A stretch of DNA of 64,000 nt from Nodosilinea nodulosa PCC 7104 (lineage in GTDB: Bacteria > Cyanobacteriota > Cyanobacteriia > Phormidesmidales > Phormidesmidaceae): the NCBI RefSeq assembly GCF_000309385.1, contig NZ_JH976537.1, positions 399,426-463,425 of the forward strand, given 5' to 3'. Every line of letters begins with the position of its first letter. Position 1 is the first letter of the stretch. The position numbers and the translations under genes are program-made. Positions 25,023-34,208 of the stretch are shown piece by piece. Below the pieces are notes generated by a model that saw only the letters and a list, made by a program, of their open reading frames with translations, was not told where the DNA came from and ran no database searches.

Positions 25023-26975
25023 CTAGCTAACTAAATTAGATTTCAAACTAACGCTCGCAACAATCTGCCGATACCAAATTTCTAGAACGACAGCTTTATA
25101 AAGCATAAATATATGTTTCCCAGTTTCTCGAAATTCATTCACCATGACTTTAATCATTCCACCATCCAAAACACTAGACGATACCAGGTATCCATTCTGT
25201 AATGCTTCGAGATAATGGTTAATGATAGCTGTCATCCAAACTTGAGTGGGCGGCTGAAAACCTCTTTTAGGGCGGTTCATTACCTCATCGGGCAAAATAT
25301 CGGCGATCGTAGTCTTGAACCACGCCTTGGGGGGCAGATGGTGATCAGGCTGAGTTTTACGCAATCCAATAACCACCTCGGCTAGACCTTTATCTAGCAA
25401 GGGCAGACGAGTCTCTACAGAGCAGGCCATACTGACCCTATCACCCAGTGATAGACAGTTTGATACAAGCCAAGTTTGATACAGCGCCTGGCAAATCTGA
25501 TTAGGAATATCTAAGCGTTGATCTAGTTTAGTTTGGAAAGGGCAATAGGGATTGTTTTCTGGCAAGTTTTGTGTGGTTGAAGGATATAAGCGTTCGCGGT
25601 AGTTGAGAGCTTCAGTAAATTCGGGAGTAAGTTCGTAAAAAACAGTTTGACTTGAGTCAGACAGGTTTGCTCGACTAAAAGACAGGCTAGGTTGCACGTA
25701 AGATTGAACTGAACTTGGCACCTTGGAGCTATACCCCAACCGCTGATAAAGAGGGTGCTGCACAAGTTTTTGCAGTTGTCGTAGCCCCTGCATACCCCAG
25801 GCAGGCTGTTGCGACAAAAAGTAGATGAGCTGATTAATTTTGGCAGCATGGGTGACCCAAGGATAGCCCCAAAAGAGCTCATCACCGCCCAGCCCACTAA
25901 GCATAACTTTGATACCTTGACTATGGGCTAATTTCATTACTGAGTAGTGCCCATAAACCGCAATATCAGCAATAGGTTCATCAACAGCAGCAACTAGCTC
26001 TGGGAAAAAATCTACTAGCCCCTGCGTAGATAGCTCGATTTCATGGAACGGTAAGTCGAGTGATTGGGCAAGAGATTGAGCCTGACTCCGCTCGTCGTAC
26101 TCCGGTCGTCCCTCATAGCCAATAGAGAAAGCTTGGAGCGTATCGCGATAGTTACGGGCGGCCAAAGCGGCAATGGCGCTAGAGTCTATACCACCGCTTA
26201 ACGCCAAACCAATGGGTACGTCTGACCTAAGGGTCAGGTTAATGGAGGTTTCTAGTTGTTCACGAATCAATTGGGAGGGATTCCCTTCTACAGGCGGAAT
26301 GTCTTCTAAGGACCAGTAGCAGGTCGGAGCAATGATCCAGTCTTTTGGTGTAACAGTGAGAGTGTGAGCGGCAGGCAACTTATAGACATTTTTGAGTGGC
26401 GTAATAGGTTCAGGGACGTATTGGTAATGGAAATAAAGGTCTATTGCTGCTGGATTAAGCTCAGGTTGCTCAGGAAGCAGAGGAAGCAGACCTTTTAGCT
26501 CAGAGGCAAAATAGAAAGTTTGATCGTCATGCCAATAAAATAGAGGTTTTTCGCCAAACCGATCTCTAGCTAGAAATAGGGATTGAGCCTGCCTATCCCA
26601 AATAGCAAAAGCAAACATACCTCTGAGTTTGGCTAGGCACTGATGTCCCCATTCCTCAAAGGCTGCTAACAATATCTCAGTGTCACTACTACTCTTAAAG
26701 CGATACTCTTTAAGCTCTAATTCTTGTCGAATTTCTAAGTAGTTATAAATTTCGCCATTAAAGGTAATACAAAAACGCTCACTATGGGACATCATAGGTT
26801 GATGTCCTAATGGGCTAAGATCTAGAATAGAAAGACGAGTATGGCCAAGTTCTACAAAGCTATCTTGCCAAACGCCCTGATCATCCGGACCACGATGCCT
26901 CAGCAAAGCAGTATTAAGCTGTGAATTGCTATTCTTGCCCCCAGTTTTCTTGAGACACCCTAATATACCGCACAT
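25023..26975 (-). CDS. asnB: asparagine synthase (glutamine-hydrolysing)-like
   Basis: 650 residues. The N-terminal class II glutaminase starts with the nucleophile Cys2 (MCGILGCLKK) and contains LLRHRGPDDQGVW and FNGEIYNYLEIRQEL. The C-terminal synthetase domain has the PP-loop ALSGGIDSSAIAALAARN and MLSGLGGDELFWGYPW. The enzyme family transfers glutamine-derived ammonia to aspartate. Copies inside polysaccharide clusters (WbpS-like) are thought to amidate sugar carboxylates rather than make free asparagine, and the context favours that. The gene is AT-rich and sits between two methyltransferase/glycosyltransferase blocks. Confidence 0.88.
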   Translation of the reverse strand: MCGILGCLKKTGGKNSNSQLNTALLRHRGPDDQGVWQDSFVELGHTRLSILDLSPLGHQPMMSHSERFCITFNGEIYNYLEIRQELELKEYRFKSSSDTEILLAAFEEWGHQCLAKLRGMFAFAIWDRQAQSLFLARDRFGEKPLFYWHDDQTFYFASELKGLLPLLPEQPELNPAAIDLYFHYQYVPEPITPLKNVYKLPAAHTLTVTPKDWIIAPTCYWSLEDIPPVEGNPSQLIREQLETSINLTLRSDVPIGLALSGGIDSSAIAALAARNYRDTLQAFSIGYEGRPEYDERSQAQSLAQSLDLPFHEIELSTQGLVDFFPELVAAVDEPIADIAVYGHYSVMKLAHSQGIKVMLSGLGGDELFWGYPWVTHAAKINQLIYFLSQQPAWGMQGLRQLQKLVQHPLYQRLGYSSKVPSSVQSYVQPSLSFSRANLSDSSQTVFYELTPEFTEALNYRERLYPSTTQNLPENNPYCPFQTKLDQRLDIPNQICQALYQTWLVSNCLSLGDRVSMACSVETRLPLLDKGLAEVVIGLRKTQPDHHLPPKAWFKTTIADILPDEVMNRPKRGFQPPTQVWMTAIINHYLEALQNGYLVSSSVLDGGMIKVMVNEFRETGKHIFMLYKAVVLEIWYRQIVASVSLKSNLVS

Positions 26976-27057
26976 AATTAATTATCTAGAGAGCATTCAA
27001 AGCAAAAATTGTCTAAAACAGCACCAAATCAAAATAAAAAATTTCGGAGTTAAAGCC

Positions 27058-27828
27058 TTAAAAATCATTTTTACTGCTTCTAATTTTCAAAAAATTGTTA
27101 TCTAGAAAAATGAAACTGTTCATCAGCTTAGAGTAGAAGCAGTAATCATTTGCTACCAAGAAATCAGATACCCTTGGCTCTCTAGAAGTATCTTCTCTTG
27201 TTAGCTCCTCAGCAACAATGGCCTTAGGCCTAAATCTACTCCAGTCATTCGACTTCAAAACTTCATAATCCAACCCCTCTGCGTCAACACTTAAAAAGTC
27301 AATAGCGGAACCAAACTCAAGATAGTTTTCTAAGACATTCGCTAAAGTTCTTGTTTTTATCTCTTTCGTTGCTATTATTCGGTGGTTTGAGATTTCCTCG
27401 TATTCTTTAGAAAGCTCAGCAGAAAATCCGTTTAGTGCTGGCTCATCAAATTCGTAATATGTTAAAACTTCTTCTCGATCAGATATTGCCATTTCCAAGT
27501 TTAAATCTCTAGGTCTAATTTTTTCAAATGGCTCCATGCTGCCTGGCATAGCATCAATATTAATTCCTCGCCATCCCTTCAAATAAAAAAGGTAAGTATT
27601 TGAAAATCTCTGTGGATGATGAGCACCAACATCCACATAAAATCCTCTCTCCTGACCATCAAAAATCCTGCTTAAAACCAAGTCTTCCCCTTCTTGAGAG
27701 AAAGACAACCTGTGATAGAGATAAAACTCCTTAGAGTATATAGAGTAGCCTCTAGGATTAATTAGCGCTCCTAATATCTGAGAATATTTTTTTGAGGCAT
27801 TACGCATGAGAGTAATTTTAGATTTCAT
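27058..27828 (-). CDS. FkbM family methyltransferase
   Basis: A 256-residue FkbM-like SAM methyltransferase. The key blocks are RGFYVDVGAHHPQRFSNTYL, WRGINIDAMPGSMEPFEKIR and IDFLSVDAEGLDYEVLKS. It differs from the other FkbM protein at 22418 and is not a simple duplicate. Its ATG (27828) overlaps the stop of the wzt-like gene by ATGA. It is among the most AT-rich genes of the window. O-methylation of a glycan sugar is the likely role. Confidence 0.83.
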   Translation of the reverse strand: MKSKITLMRNASKKYSQILGALINPRGYSIYSKEFYLYHRLSFSQEGEDLVLSRIFDGQERGFYVDVGAHHPQRFSNTYLFYLKGWRGINIDAMPGSMEPFEKIRPRDLNLEMAISDREEVLTYYEFDEPALNGFSAELSKEYEEISNHRIIATKEIKTRTLANVLENYLEFGSAIDFLSVDAEGLDYEVLKSNDWSRFRPKAIVAEELTREDTSREPRVSDFLVANDYCFYSKLMNSFIFLDNNFLKIRSSKNDF

Positions 27829-29141
27829 GGCTGCGTAAGGCATTCATTAAACATCTTCTCATCTTTAACTGACCATTCCCCTTTGAGCAAAACAGGGCCA
27901 ATGCCGCTGTGAGGCGTTCTGCCTTTGCCATAAAAACTGCCGTCTTCTACATCGATAAAACCTATAAAATCTCTTGGCCAATCGGCCTCTAAATTATTTA
28001 CAACTGCCCGAACTCCTATATAATATCGCCCTTTTGAAAAGGGAAAGTCTGTCACTTGACAGCTTATGTAGCCCTGCTGAAATATGTTATCAAACGAAAC
28101 TCCCATATAATCGCTATATAAAATTGTTAGAACATCTCCCAGGTTAGTGTGTAGGCTAAACCCTATAGAGACATTCTTAAGCGGGCTTTGAGAGTTTACC
28201 TTGAAGCCAAAATTAAGGTAAATAGTGCTTCCAGATGTTACGGTTGTGATCAATCCTCCCTCAACATCCTCAACCCAAAAGTCAGTAATCATTAAATCAC
28301 CTGTGCCCGTTCGTCGAATTTGGGCGACAGAGGTTTTGCTTGACGCTCTAGCCAGATCTTGCAAGTAAAAGCTAATCCCTGACTGTGAATCACCATCAAA
28401 TTGAACGGTGCCGCTGCTCAATGCAATCGTTCTAGAACAAAGGTTTTTAATCGCAGACATTTGATGGCTAACAAACAGAATAGTTCGCCCTTCCTGATGA
28501 GCTACATTTTCCATTTTGCCTAAACACTTTTTTTGAAAGGCAGCATCGCCTACGGCCAATACCTCATCCACCACTAAAATCTCTGGTTCCAGGTGAGCAG
28601 CGACCGCAAAGGCGAGCCTTACATACATGCCGCTGCTATAGCGCTTAACCGGTGTATCTAAAAATCGTTCTACTTCCGCAAAGTCAACAATTTCATCAAA
28701 CTTGCGGTTAATCTCGGCCCGGCTCATGCCCAAAATTGCGCCGTTGAGAAAAATATTCTCCCGCCCCGTCAGCTCCGGGTGAAACCCCGTGCCCACCTCC
28801 AGCAAACTCGCCACTCGGCCCCGCAGTCGCACCCGCCCTTCCGTTGGCTCCGTAATGCGGCTCAAAATCTTTAGCAGCGTAGACTTACCTGCCCCATTGC
28901 GGCCAATAATGCCCACTACCTCCCCCTGCTTCACCTCAAAGGAGACATCCTTTAGCGCCCAAAACTCTTCCTTGCTGGAGTCGGTTTTAGGCTTAAGGGG
29001 GTGGCGCAGGCGATGACCCACAGACTTAACGCCATCGGCCAGCACATCGCGCAGGGCCACATAGCGAGAGCTACCCTGCTGCTGGTGACCAAGCACATAC
29101 TTTTTGCCGAGATTTTCGACTTGAATAACCGTATCTGACAT
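27825..29141 (-). CDS. Wzt-type ABC exporter ATPase with C-terminal carbohydrate-binding domain
   Basis: A 438-residue ATP-binding subunit for polysaccharide export. Walker A is GIIGRNGAGKSTLLKILS, the signature is RYSSGMYVRLAFAVA, and Walker B is EILVVDEVLAVGD. About 190 C-terminal residues form a beta-rich Wzt_C-type domain that in known systems recognises the finished O-antigen. Base composition changes inside the gene: my hand counts give 62-68% GC at 28741-28860 but 45% just below and 30% near 28100. This suggests that most of the gene, including the specificity domain, was exchanged. No permease (Wzm) gene is adjacent. Start 29141 (MSDTVIQVENLGKKY) is preferred; 29195 is possible. Confidence 0.87.
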   Translation of the reverse strand: MSDTVIQVENLGKKYVLGHQQQGSSRYVALRDVLADGVKSVGHRLRHPLKPKTDSSKEEFWALKDVSFEVKQGEVVGIIGRNGAGKSTLLKILSRITEPTEGRVRLRGRVASLLEVGTGFHPELTGRENIFLNGAILGMSRAEINRKFDEIVDFAEVERFLDTPVKRYSSGMYVRLAFAVAAHLEPEILVVDEVLAVGDAAFQKKCLGKMENVAHQEGRTILFVSHQMSAIKNLCSRTIALSSGTVQFDGDSQSGISFYLQDLARASSKTSVAQIRRTGTGDLMITDFWVEDVEGGLITTVTSGSTIYLNFGFKVNSQSPLKNVSIGFSLHTNLGDVLTILYSDYMGVSFDNIFQQGYISCQVTDFPFSKGRYYIGVRAVVNNLEADWPRDFIGFIDVEDGSFYGKGRTPHSGIGPVLLKGEWSVKDEKMFNECLTQP

Positions 29142-29357
29142 GGGCAATTGGAACGGGGGCTGTTCACTCACTGGCGCATCCGCCATTGTGCCCATTGTGC
29201 CCTGTGGCTTTATGAAAGTTTCATGTCCACATACTTAGTTACGCGATCGCCAGGCTTTCGGGCCTATTGTTGTAATCCGCTGATGCAGTGATCCGCTGCC
29301 GAGAGGGCGTTGAGATGGCTTGAACAGGCGATCGCCTAATGATTCTCAGCCTGCCCC

Positions 29358-30272
29358 CTAGCTCTCTATTTGCTCTGGTATTGTCGTTTGAGGGGTTGTC
29401 GCCGGATGAGCTTGCAACCATGCGTCCAATGCCGCCAGGTCAGCCAAATCAAACAGAATTTCCGACAGCGCATCCAGCTGCGCTAGCGAAAGGGCCTGAA
29501 TCTGAGCGATTTGAAGTTCTGACAGTGACCCCAGACGACGTGTTAAGAATCGAACCAGCAGCATTGCCTCAGCCTGTTGCCGACCTTCTTCGCGGCCTTC
29601 TTCGCGGCCCTCTTCGCGACCTTCCTCTAAGACTTCCTGATAAAATCGGGTCTGCCGGATGTCAGCTGCTTTGATGTCTAACATCACTAAAATCTCCTGG
29701 GTGGTGAGCTGCGGAAACTTATTGACGAGTATAGCTTCTACCAAACTCAGGGTTTGCTTAAAAGCCTCTGCGCCCTGGGGTTTGACCGTACTTAGCAAAG
29801 CCTGGGCGGCTAGGGCGGTGGCCTCGTTGGGCAGCACAATCAGCTGTAGTAGGGCCAGGGCCGGGGGCAGCTGGGTTTCATGCAGAAGATCTTGCAGGTA
29901 GATGCGCTGTACCTTGCTGTCTAGCAGGTCATGGTAGGGGGTTTCGCTGCCGAGAGACTGGTGCCGTGACTGAAGAATGAGCAGGCCGCGCCAGGGGCGA
30001 TCGATCTGATACTGATAAAGGTAGAGGTAGGTCTCAGCGAAGTAGCGCCCGTAGAAGCGGCTGTCGGGCTGCATCTGGGCTTCTAGAAAAATGACCGGAA
30101 TGGTCGGATCGTCGGACAGGGGCAGCAGCAGCCCGTCTAGACGAAACTCGCTTTCCTTCACCACCGGGGCCACGTACTCGAAGGCGCAATTGGCAGGCAA
30201 ACCGGGGATGAGGTCGGCCAGCAGAGATGGCTGAGTGAGAAAAATTTGGTAGTAAAGCTTATCGGTTCTCAC
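29358..30272 (-). CDS. Rpn/DUF2887 family protein with DUF4351-like C-terminus
   Basis: A 304-residue protein of the PD-(D/E)XK-like Rpn/DUF2887 group common in cyanobacteria. It begins MRTDKLYYQIFLTQPSLLAD. The putative nuclease core is FRLDGLLLPL followed by VIFLEAQMQ, which fits D...E-x-Q. A four-residue EEGR unit is repeated several times near residue 225, a predicted charged helix. The C-terminal part (LLVRFLTRRLGSLSELQIAQ) resembles DUF4351. Relatives are described as recombination-promoting nucleases or mis-annotated transposases; activity here is unproven. It is a single gene, separate from the polysaccharide operon. Confidence 0.78.
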   Translation of the reverse strand: MRTDKLYYQIFLTQPSLLADLIPGLPANCAFEYVAPVVKESEFRLDGLLLPLSDDPTIPVIFLEAQMQPDSRFYGRYFAETYLYLYQYQIDRPWRGLLILQSRHQSLGSETPYHDLLDSKVQRIYLQDLLHETQLPPALALLQLIVLPNEATALAAQALLSTVKPQGAEAFKQTLSLVEAILVNKFPQLTTQEILVMLDIKAADIRQTRFYQEVLEEGREEGREEGREEGRQQAEAMLLVRFLTRRLGSLSELQIAQIQALSLAQLDALSEILFDLADLAALDAWLQAHPATTPQTTIPEQIES

Positions 30273-30483
30273 GCGGTAGCAGCAGAGTAATGGGAACGTT
30301 TTCGGCGATCGCTACAGACAAGTGCCCATCCTAAAACCAAAGGCCTTTACCCACCAGCGGCAGAGTTGTGAGGGCCAGTACTCAATGACTGACATACACC
30401 TGCCGTTCTGACGGCCCATCTCCCTCGCTCCCCTGCCCCCTGGCTTAAATAGTCCCTAAACTTCCGCCATTGAGTACCAGCTG

Positions 30484-33081
30484 CTACCCCGCCACCACGA
30501 AGTTGACCAGCTTGCCCGGCACCACAATCACCTTTTTGACCTCCTTGCCGTCGAGGTAGCGCTGGGCCACCTCCGACTCGCGGGCGTAGCGCTCCAGGGC
30601 AGCTTTGTCGGAGTCGGCGGGTACCTCCAGGGTGCCGCGCGTTTTGCCCATGATTTGAATCACCAAGGTAATTTCGTCGACGACTAGGGCGCTGGGGTCA
30701 AACACGGGCCAGGGGGCGCGGTGAACGGAGTCGGTATGGCCCATCTGGTGCCAGAGTTCATCGGCCATGTGGGGCGCAAAGGGCGCCAGCAGCAGCAGCA
30801 GGGCGCGCACGCCCTCGGTGTAAACGGGGGAATCTTTTGCTGCCGAATCAGTCAGGGCATTGCTGAGCTTCATCAGTTCCGAGACGGCGGTGTTGAACTG
30901 GTAGTCGCCCTCGATGTCTTCGGTGATCGCCTGAATGGCGTTGTGAATGGCGCGGCGCAGGGTTTTCTCGTCCTTGGAAAGATCGGCTGCGGCCAAATCC
31001 CCGGTGGGCGAACCGCCGTTCGCCCCTGCGGTGGCAATATATTCGGTGACCAGTCGCCACACCCGATTGAGGAAGCGAAACTGCCCTTCGACATCGGCGT
31101 CATCCCACTCCAGGTCTTTTTCGGGAGGGGCTTTGAAGAGAATGAACATGCGGGCGGTGTCGGCCCCGTACTTAGCCAGCACCGACTTGGGGTCAACGCC
31201 GTTGTATTTAGACTTCGACATCTTTTCGTAGAACACCTCCAAGCTGTCGCCGGTGTCGGGGTCTACGGGGTTGGCCGGGTCTGTCACATTTTCGGGGGCG
31301 ACATACTTACCCGTTTTTGGGTTCTTGTAGGCGGTGTTTTGCACCATGCCCTGGGTCAGCAAGCGCTGAAAGGGCTCGTCGCAGGAGAGCAGGCCGCGAT
31401 CGCGCAGTACCTTGGTAATAAACCGCGAGTACAGCAGGTGCAGAATGGCGTGCTCAATGCCGCCCACGTACTGGTCTACGGGCATCCAGCCGTTGGCTTT
31501 GGCGGTATCAAACGCAGCCTCAGGATTTTTCGCGTCGGTGTAGCGCAAAAAGTACCAGGACGAGTCGATAAAGGTGTCCATGGTGTCGGTTTCGCGCCGG
31601 GCGGGGCGATCGCAGGTGGGGCAGGGCACATTCACCCAGTCCTCCAGCTGGGCCAGCGGCGAGGCACCGCGACCCGAAAATTCCACATCCTCGGGCAGGG
31701 TGACGGGCAGCTGGTCGTCGGGCATGGGCACAATGCCGCACTCAGGGCAGTGCACCACCGGAATCGGCACGCCCCAGTAGCGCTGGCGCGAGATCAGCCA
31801 GTCGCGCAGGCGGTAGTTCGACTCGCCCTGGCCCTTGCCGTTGGCCTCCAGCCAGTGAATGGCGGCGGGCACGCTTTGCGCTTCGCCCTTACCCGCCGGA
31901 ATATCATTCAGCGGGCCAGAGTTGACCATCACCCCGTCGCCAGCCCAGGCGGCGGTTAGGGTGTCGCCGTCGAGGCTTTCCCCCTCGGGCTGCACCACCA
32001 CCTTCACCGGCAGGCTGAATTTGCGGGCAAATTCAAAGTCGCGCTGGTCGTGGGCGGGCACGGCCATGATCGCCCCGGTGCCGTAGCCCATCAGCACATA
32101 GTCGGCAATCCAGATGGGGATCTTGTCGCCGTTGACGGGGTTCACGGCGTAGCTGCCCGTCCACACGCCGGTTTTTTCGCGGTCCTCGGCGGTGCGATCG
32201 ATCTCGCTCTTGGCGGCGGCCTCCTTGCGGTAGTCATCGATGGCGGCGACGCGATCGGGGGCGGTGAGCTTTTCGACCAGCGGATGCTCGGGCGACAGCA
32301 CCATAAAGGTGGCCCCCCAGAGCGTATCGGGCCGGGTGGTAAAGACGGGCAGATCGTCGCCAGTTTCGGTTTTGAACACCACCCGCGCCCCGGTGGATTT
32401 GCCAATCCAGTTGGCCTGCATGGTGCGCACCCGCTCGGGCCAGCCGGGCAGCTTGTCCAGGTCGCTCAACAGTTCTTCGGCGTAGTCGGTGATCTTGAGA
32501 AACCACTGGCGCAGCAGCTTTTTCTCGACGATCGCCCCCGATCGCCAGGATTTGCCCTCGCTATCTACCTGCTCGTTGGCCAGCACCGTCTGGTCGATGG
32601 GATCCCAGTTGACCGCCGCCTCTTTCTGGTAGGCCAGCCCCATCTTCAGCATTTGAATGAAAATCCACTGGGTCCAGTGGTAGTAGTCGGGGGCACAGGT
32701 GGCCACTTCCCGCTCCCAGTCGTAGGAGAGGCCCAGCTCTTGGAGCTGCGATCGCATCTGGTCAATATTGGCATAGGTCCACTGGGCCGGGTGAATGCCG
32801 CGATCGATCGCCGCATTCTCAGCAGGCAACCCAAAGGCATCCCAGCCCATCGGGTGCAGCACCCGGTAGCCCTGCATCCGCCGCACCCGCGCCACCACGT
32901 CGGTAATGGTGTAGTTGCGCACATGGCCCATGTGCAGGTTCCCCGACGGGTACGGAAACATTGACAGCGCATAGAACTTGGGCTGGTCAGGGTTCTCCAC
33001 GGCGCGATCGAGCCCCTGCTCGGCCCAGGCCTGCTGCCACTTTTTCTCAATCTCTGCGGGGTTATACTTGCTGGACTCCAC
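30484..33081 (-). CDS. leuS: leucyl-tRNA synthetase
   Basis: An 865-residue class Ia aminoacyl-tRNA synthetase that charges tRNA-Leu. It begins with [20 protein letters not shown]. The HIGH motif is [18 protein letters not shown], and the KMSKS loop is [15 protein letters not shown]. The CP1 editing domain lies between them with the threonine-rich [20 protein letters not shown]. The zinc-binding-like [11 protein letters not shown] and [20 protein letters not shown] are present. Length fits bacterial LeuS. The N-terminus follows a 519-base gap with no clear promoter. Essential single-copy housekeeping gene. Confidence 0.97.
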   Translation of the reverse strand: MESSKYNPAEIEKKWQQAWAEQGLDRAVENPDQPKFYALSMFPYPSGNLHMGHVRNYTITDVVARVRRMQGYRVLHPMGWDAFGLPAENAAIDRGIHPAQWTYANIDQMRSQLQELGLSYDWEREVATCAPDYYHWTQWIFIQMLKMGLAYQKEAAVNWDPIDQTVLANEQVDSEGKSWRSGAIVEKKLLRQWFLKITDYAEELLSDLDKLPGWPERVRTMQANWIGKSTGARVVFKTETGDDLPVFTTRPDTLWGATFMVLSPEHPLVEKLTAPDRVAAIDDYRKEAAAKSEIDRTAEDREKTGVWTGSYAVNPVNGDKIPIWIADYVLMGYGTGAIMAVPAHDQRDFEFARKFSLPVKVVVQPEGESLDGDTLTAAWAGDGVMVNSGPLNDIPAGKGEAQSVPAAIHWLEANGKGQGESNYRLRDWLISRQRYWGVPIPVVHCPECGIVPMPDDQLPVTLPEDVEFSGRGASPLAQLEDWVNVPCPTCDRPARRETDTMDTFIDSSWYFLRYTDAKNPEAAFDTAKANGWMPVDQYVGGIEHAILHLLYSRFITKVLRDRGLLSCDEPFQRLLTQGMVQNTAYKNPKTGKYVAPENVTDPANPVDPDTGDSLEVFYEKMSKSKYNGVDPKSVLAKYGADTARMFILFKAPPEKDLEWDDADVEGQFRFLNRVWRLVTEYIATAGANGGSPTGDLAAADLSKDEKTLRRAIHNAIQAITEDIEGDYQFNTAVSELMKLSNALTDSAAKDSPVYTEGVRALLLLLAPFAPHMADELWHQMGHTDSVHRAPWPVFDPSALVVDEITLVIQIMGKTRGTLEVPADSDKAALERYARESEVAQRYLDGKEVKKVIVVPGKLVNFVVAG

Positions 33082-33600
33082 GTCCCTGACTCCTACTGCT
33101 GCACGGGTGCGATGTTCCCCATGATAGACGGGAGTGGCGGCAGGAGGGCAAGTGGGCGCTTTCCAGAAGCCCTGCGCACGTCTGGCAGATCAGCGGAGGC
33201 TGTAAAAACCTCATCTCTCTGGTCACGCCTCAAGATGTCGCGCCTCAAGATTAGGTTGCGGGGCAACAGCAGGAAATTGCGAGAGCAGATCCATAAGCCT
33301 TACGGAAAACAAGCCTTACGGAAAACGTGGATCGGCCTGAAACTCTACCACCTTCAGCCTTCCTTGAGAACGAAATAGCCTGACCCGAGGCTAAGGGAAG
33401 TCTTTATTCTATGGCGGGAGGTTAGGACAATTCTCCTACCTGCGAGGGCGACAATTGCCCTGCTGAGGTTGGGAGATTTGCTTCAGGCGGAGGCGGGGGG
33501 CGAGTCCCTAGGATGGGGCTATTCCACGGGCATGGCTCGGCTCCTTGAGGCCCAGCTGAGCGCCGTGGGGTCAGCGTCATATCACTATTGGAGAAATCGA
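33082..33600. other. intergenic region between leuS and the efflux locus
   Basis: No gene was recognised. It contains a perfect tandem duplication of a 16-base unit AAGCCTTACGGAAAAC at 33295-33310 and 33311-33326, and a short direct repeat of CGCCTCAAGAT at about 33227 and 33240. The divergent promoters of leuS and the Spy-like gene must lie here, but no convincing -35/-10 pair stands out. Confidence 0.5.
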
Positions 33601-34035
33601 ATGATTCCTAAAGCCGCTATTCGAGCAACATCCAAGCTACTCATGGTCGGCCTCAGTATTAGCGCCATGGTGCTGGTTGCTCCCCAGATGGCCCATGGCC
33701 AGCCCGCTGGTGCACCTCCCCGTGAAGCGCTGCGATCGCTCAACCTGAGCCGGTCTCAAATGCGGCAGCTGCGCGGTGTGATGCAAAACTACCAGTCGAG
33801 TTTGAACGGGATCTTGACCGCCAGCCAGAAGCAGCAGCTAGAAGACTTGCAGGCCCAACAGCGCAACCAATCGGGAGCGGGGAACCCTGCTGACTTAATC
33901 AGTCAGCTCGACCTGACGGAGGCTCAATCCAGTCAGCTAGCCAGCCTCCAGGAAAACATGGCCCAGGAGTTGCGGGGTATTTTGACCTCAGAGCAGCTTC
34001 AGCAGGCTCAGCGAATCGGCTTTCCGGGCCTTTAA
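33601..34035 (+). CDS. small exported helical protein (Spy/CpxP-like)
   Basis: A 144-residue exported protein. The signal peptide includes LLMVGLSISAMVLVAPQMAH and is likely cut near HGQ. The mature part is helical and Gln-rich, with two similar segments, LNLSRSQMRQLRGVMQNYQ and LDLTEAQSSQLASLQENMA, each followed by LTASQKQQ or LTSEQLQQ. That two-fold helical hairpin with an L-T-x-x-Q pattern is reminiscent of Spy/CpxP periplasmic chaperones, though no full LTxxQ pair is certain. GGAG lies seven bases before ATG 33601. It precedes the export genes by 173 bases and may be co-regulated with them. Confidence 0.7.
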   Translation: MIPKAAIRATSKLLMVGLSISAMVLVAPQMAHGQPAGAPPREALRSLNLSRSQMRQLRGVMQNYQSSLNGILTASQKQQLEDLQAQQRNQSGAGNPADLISQLDLTEAQSSQLASLQENMAQELRGILTSEQLQQAQRIGFPGL

Positions 34036-34208
34036 CCGGCTTCGGTTCACCCCTCCACTTCACTCCATGGCGCTCCTCTTGGCGCTCTGCCAGCGCGATC
34101 GAGGGGAGCTTTCTGAAAACAAGATTGAGCCAAACCCGGCAAACAGCCCAGTGAATCAACCATGCTCTTACCACCGCCCATAGAACTGCTGCCTTCGATG
34201 GTTTTGCC

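Noticed and set aside
30721..31959. 412-codon plus-strand frame opposite leuS
   Set aside because: Shadow of leuS in GC-rich DNA; Gly/Val/His-rich with no domain.
33469..33600. Upstream extension of the Spy-like gene from a GTG at 33469
   Set aside because: It would bury the signal peptide 44 residues inside the protein, while ATG 33601 has a good GGAG site.
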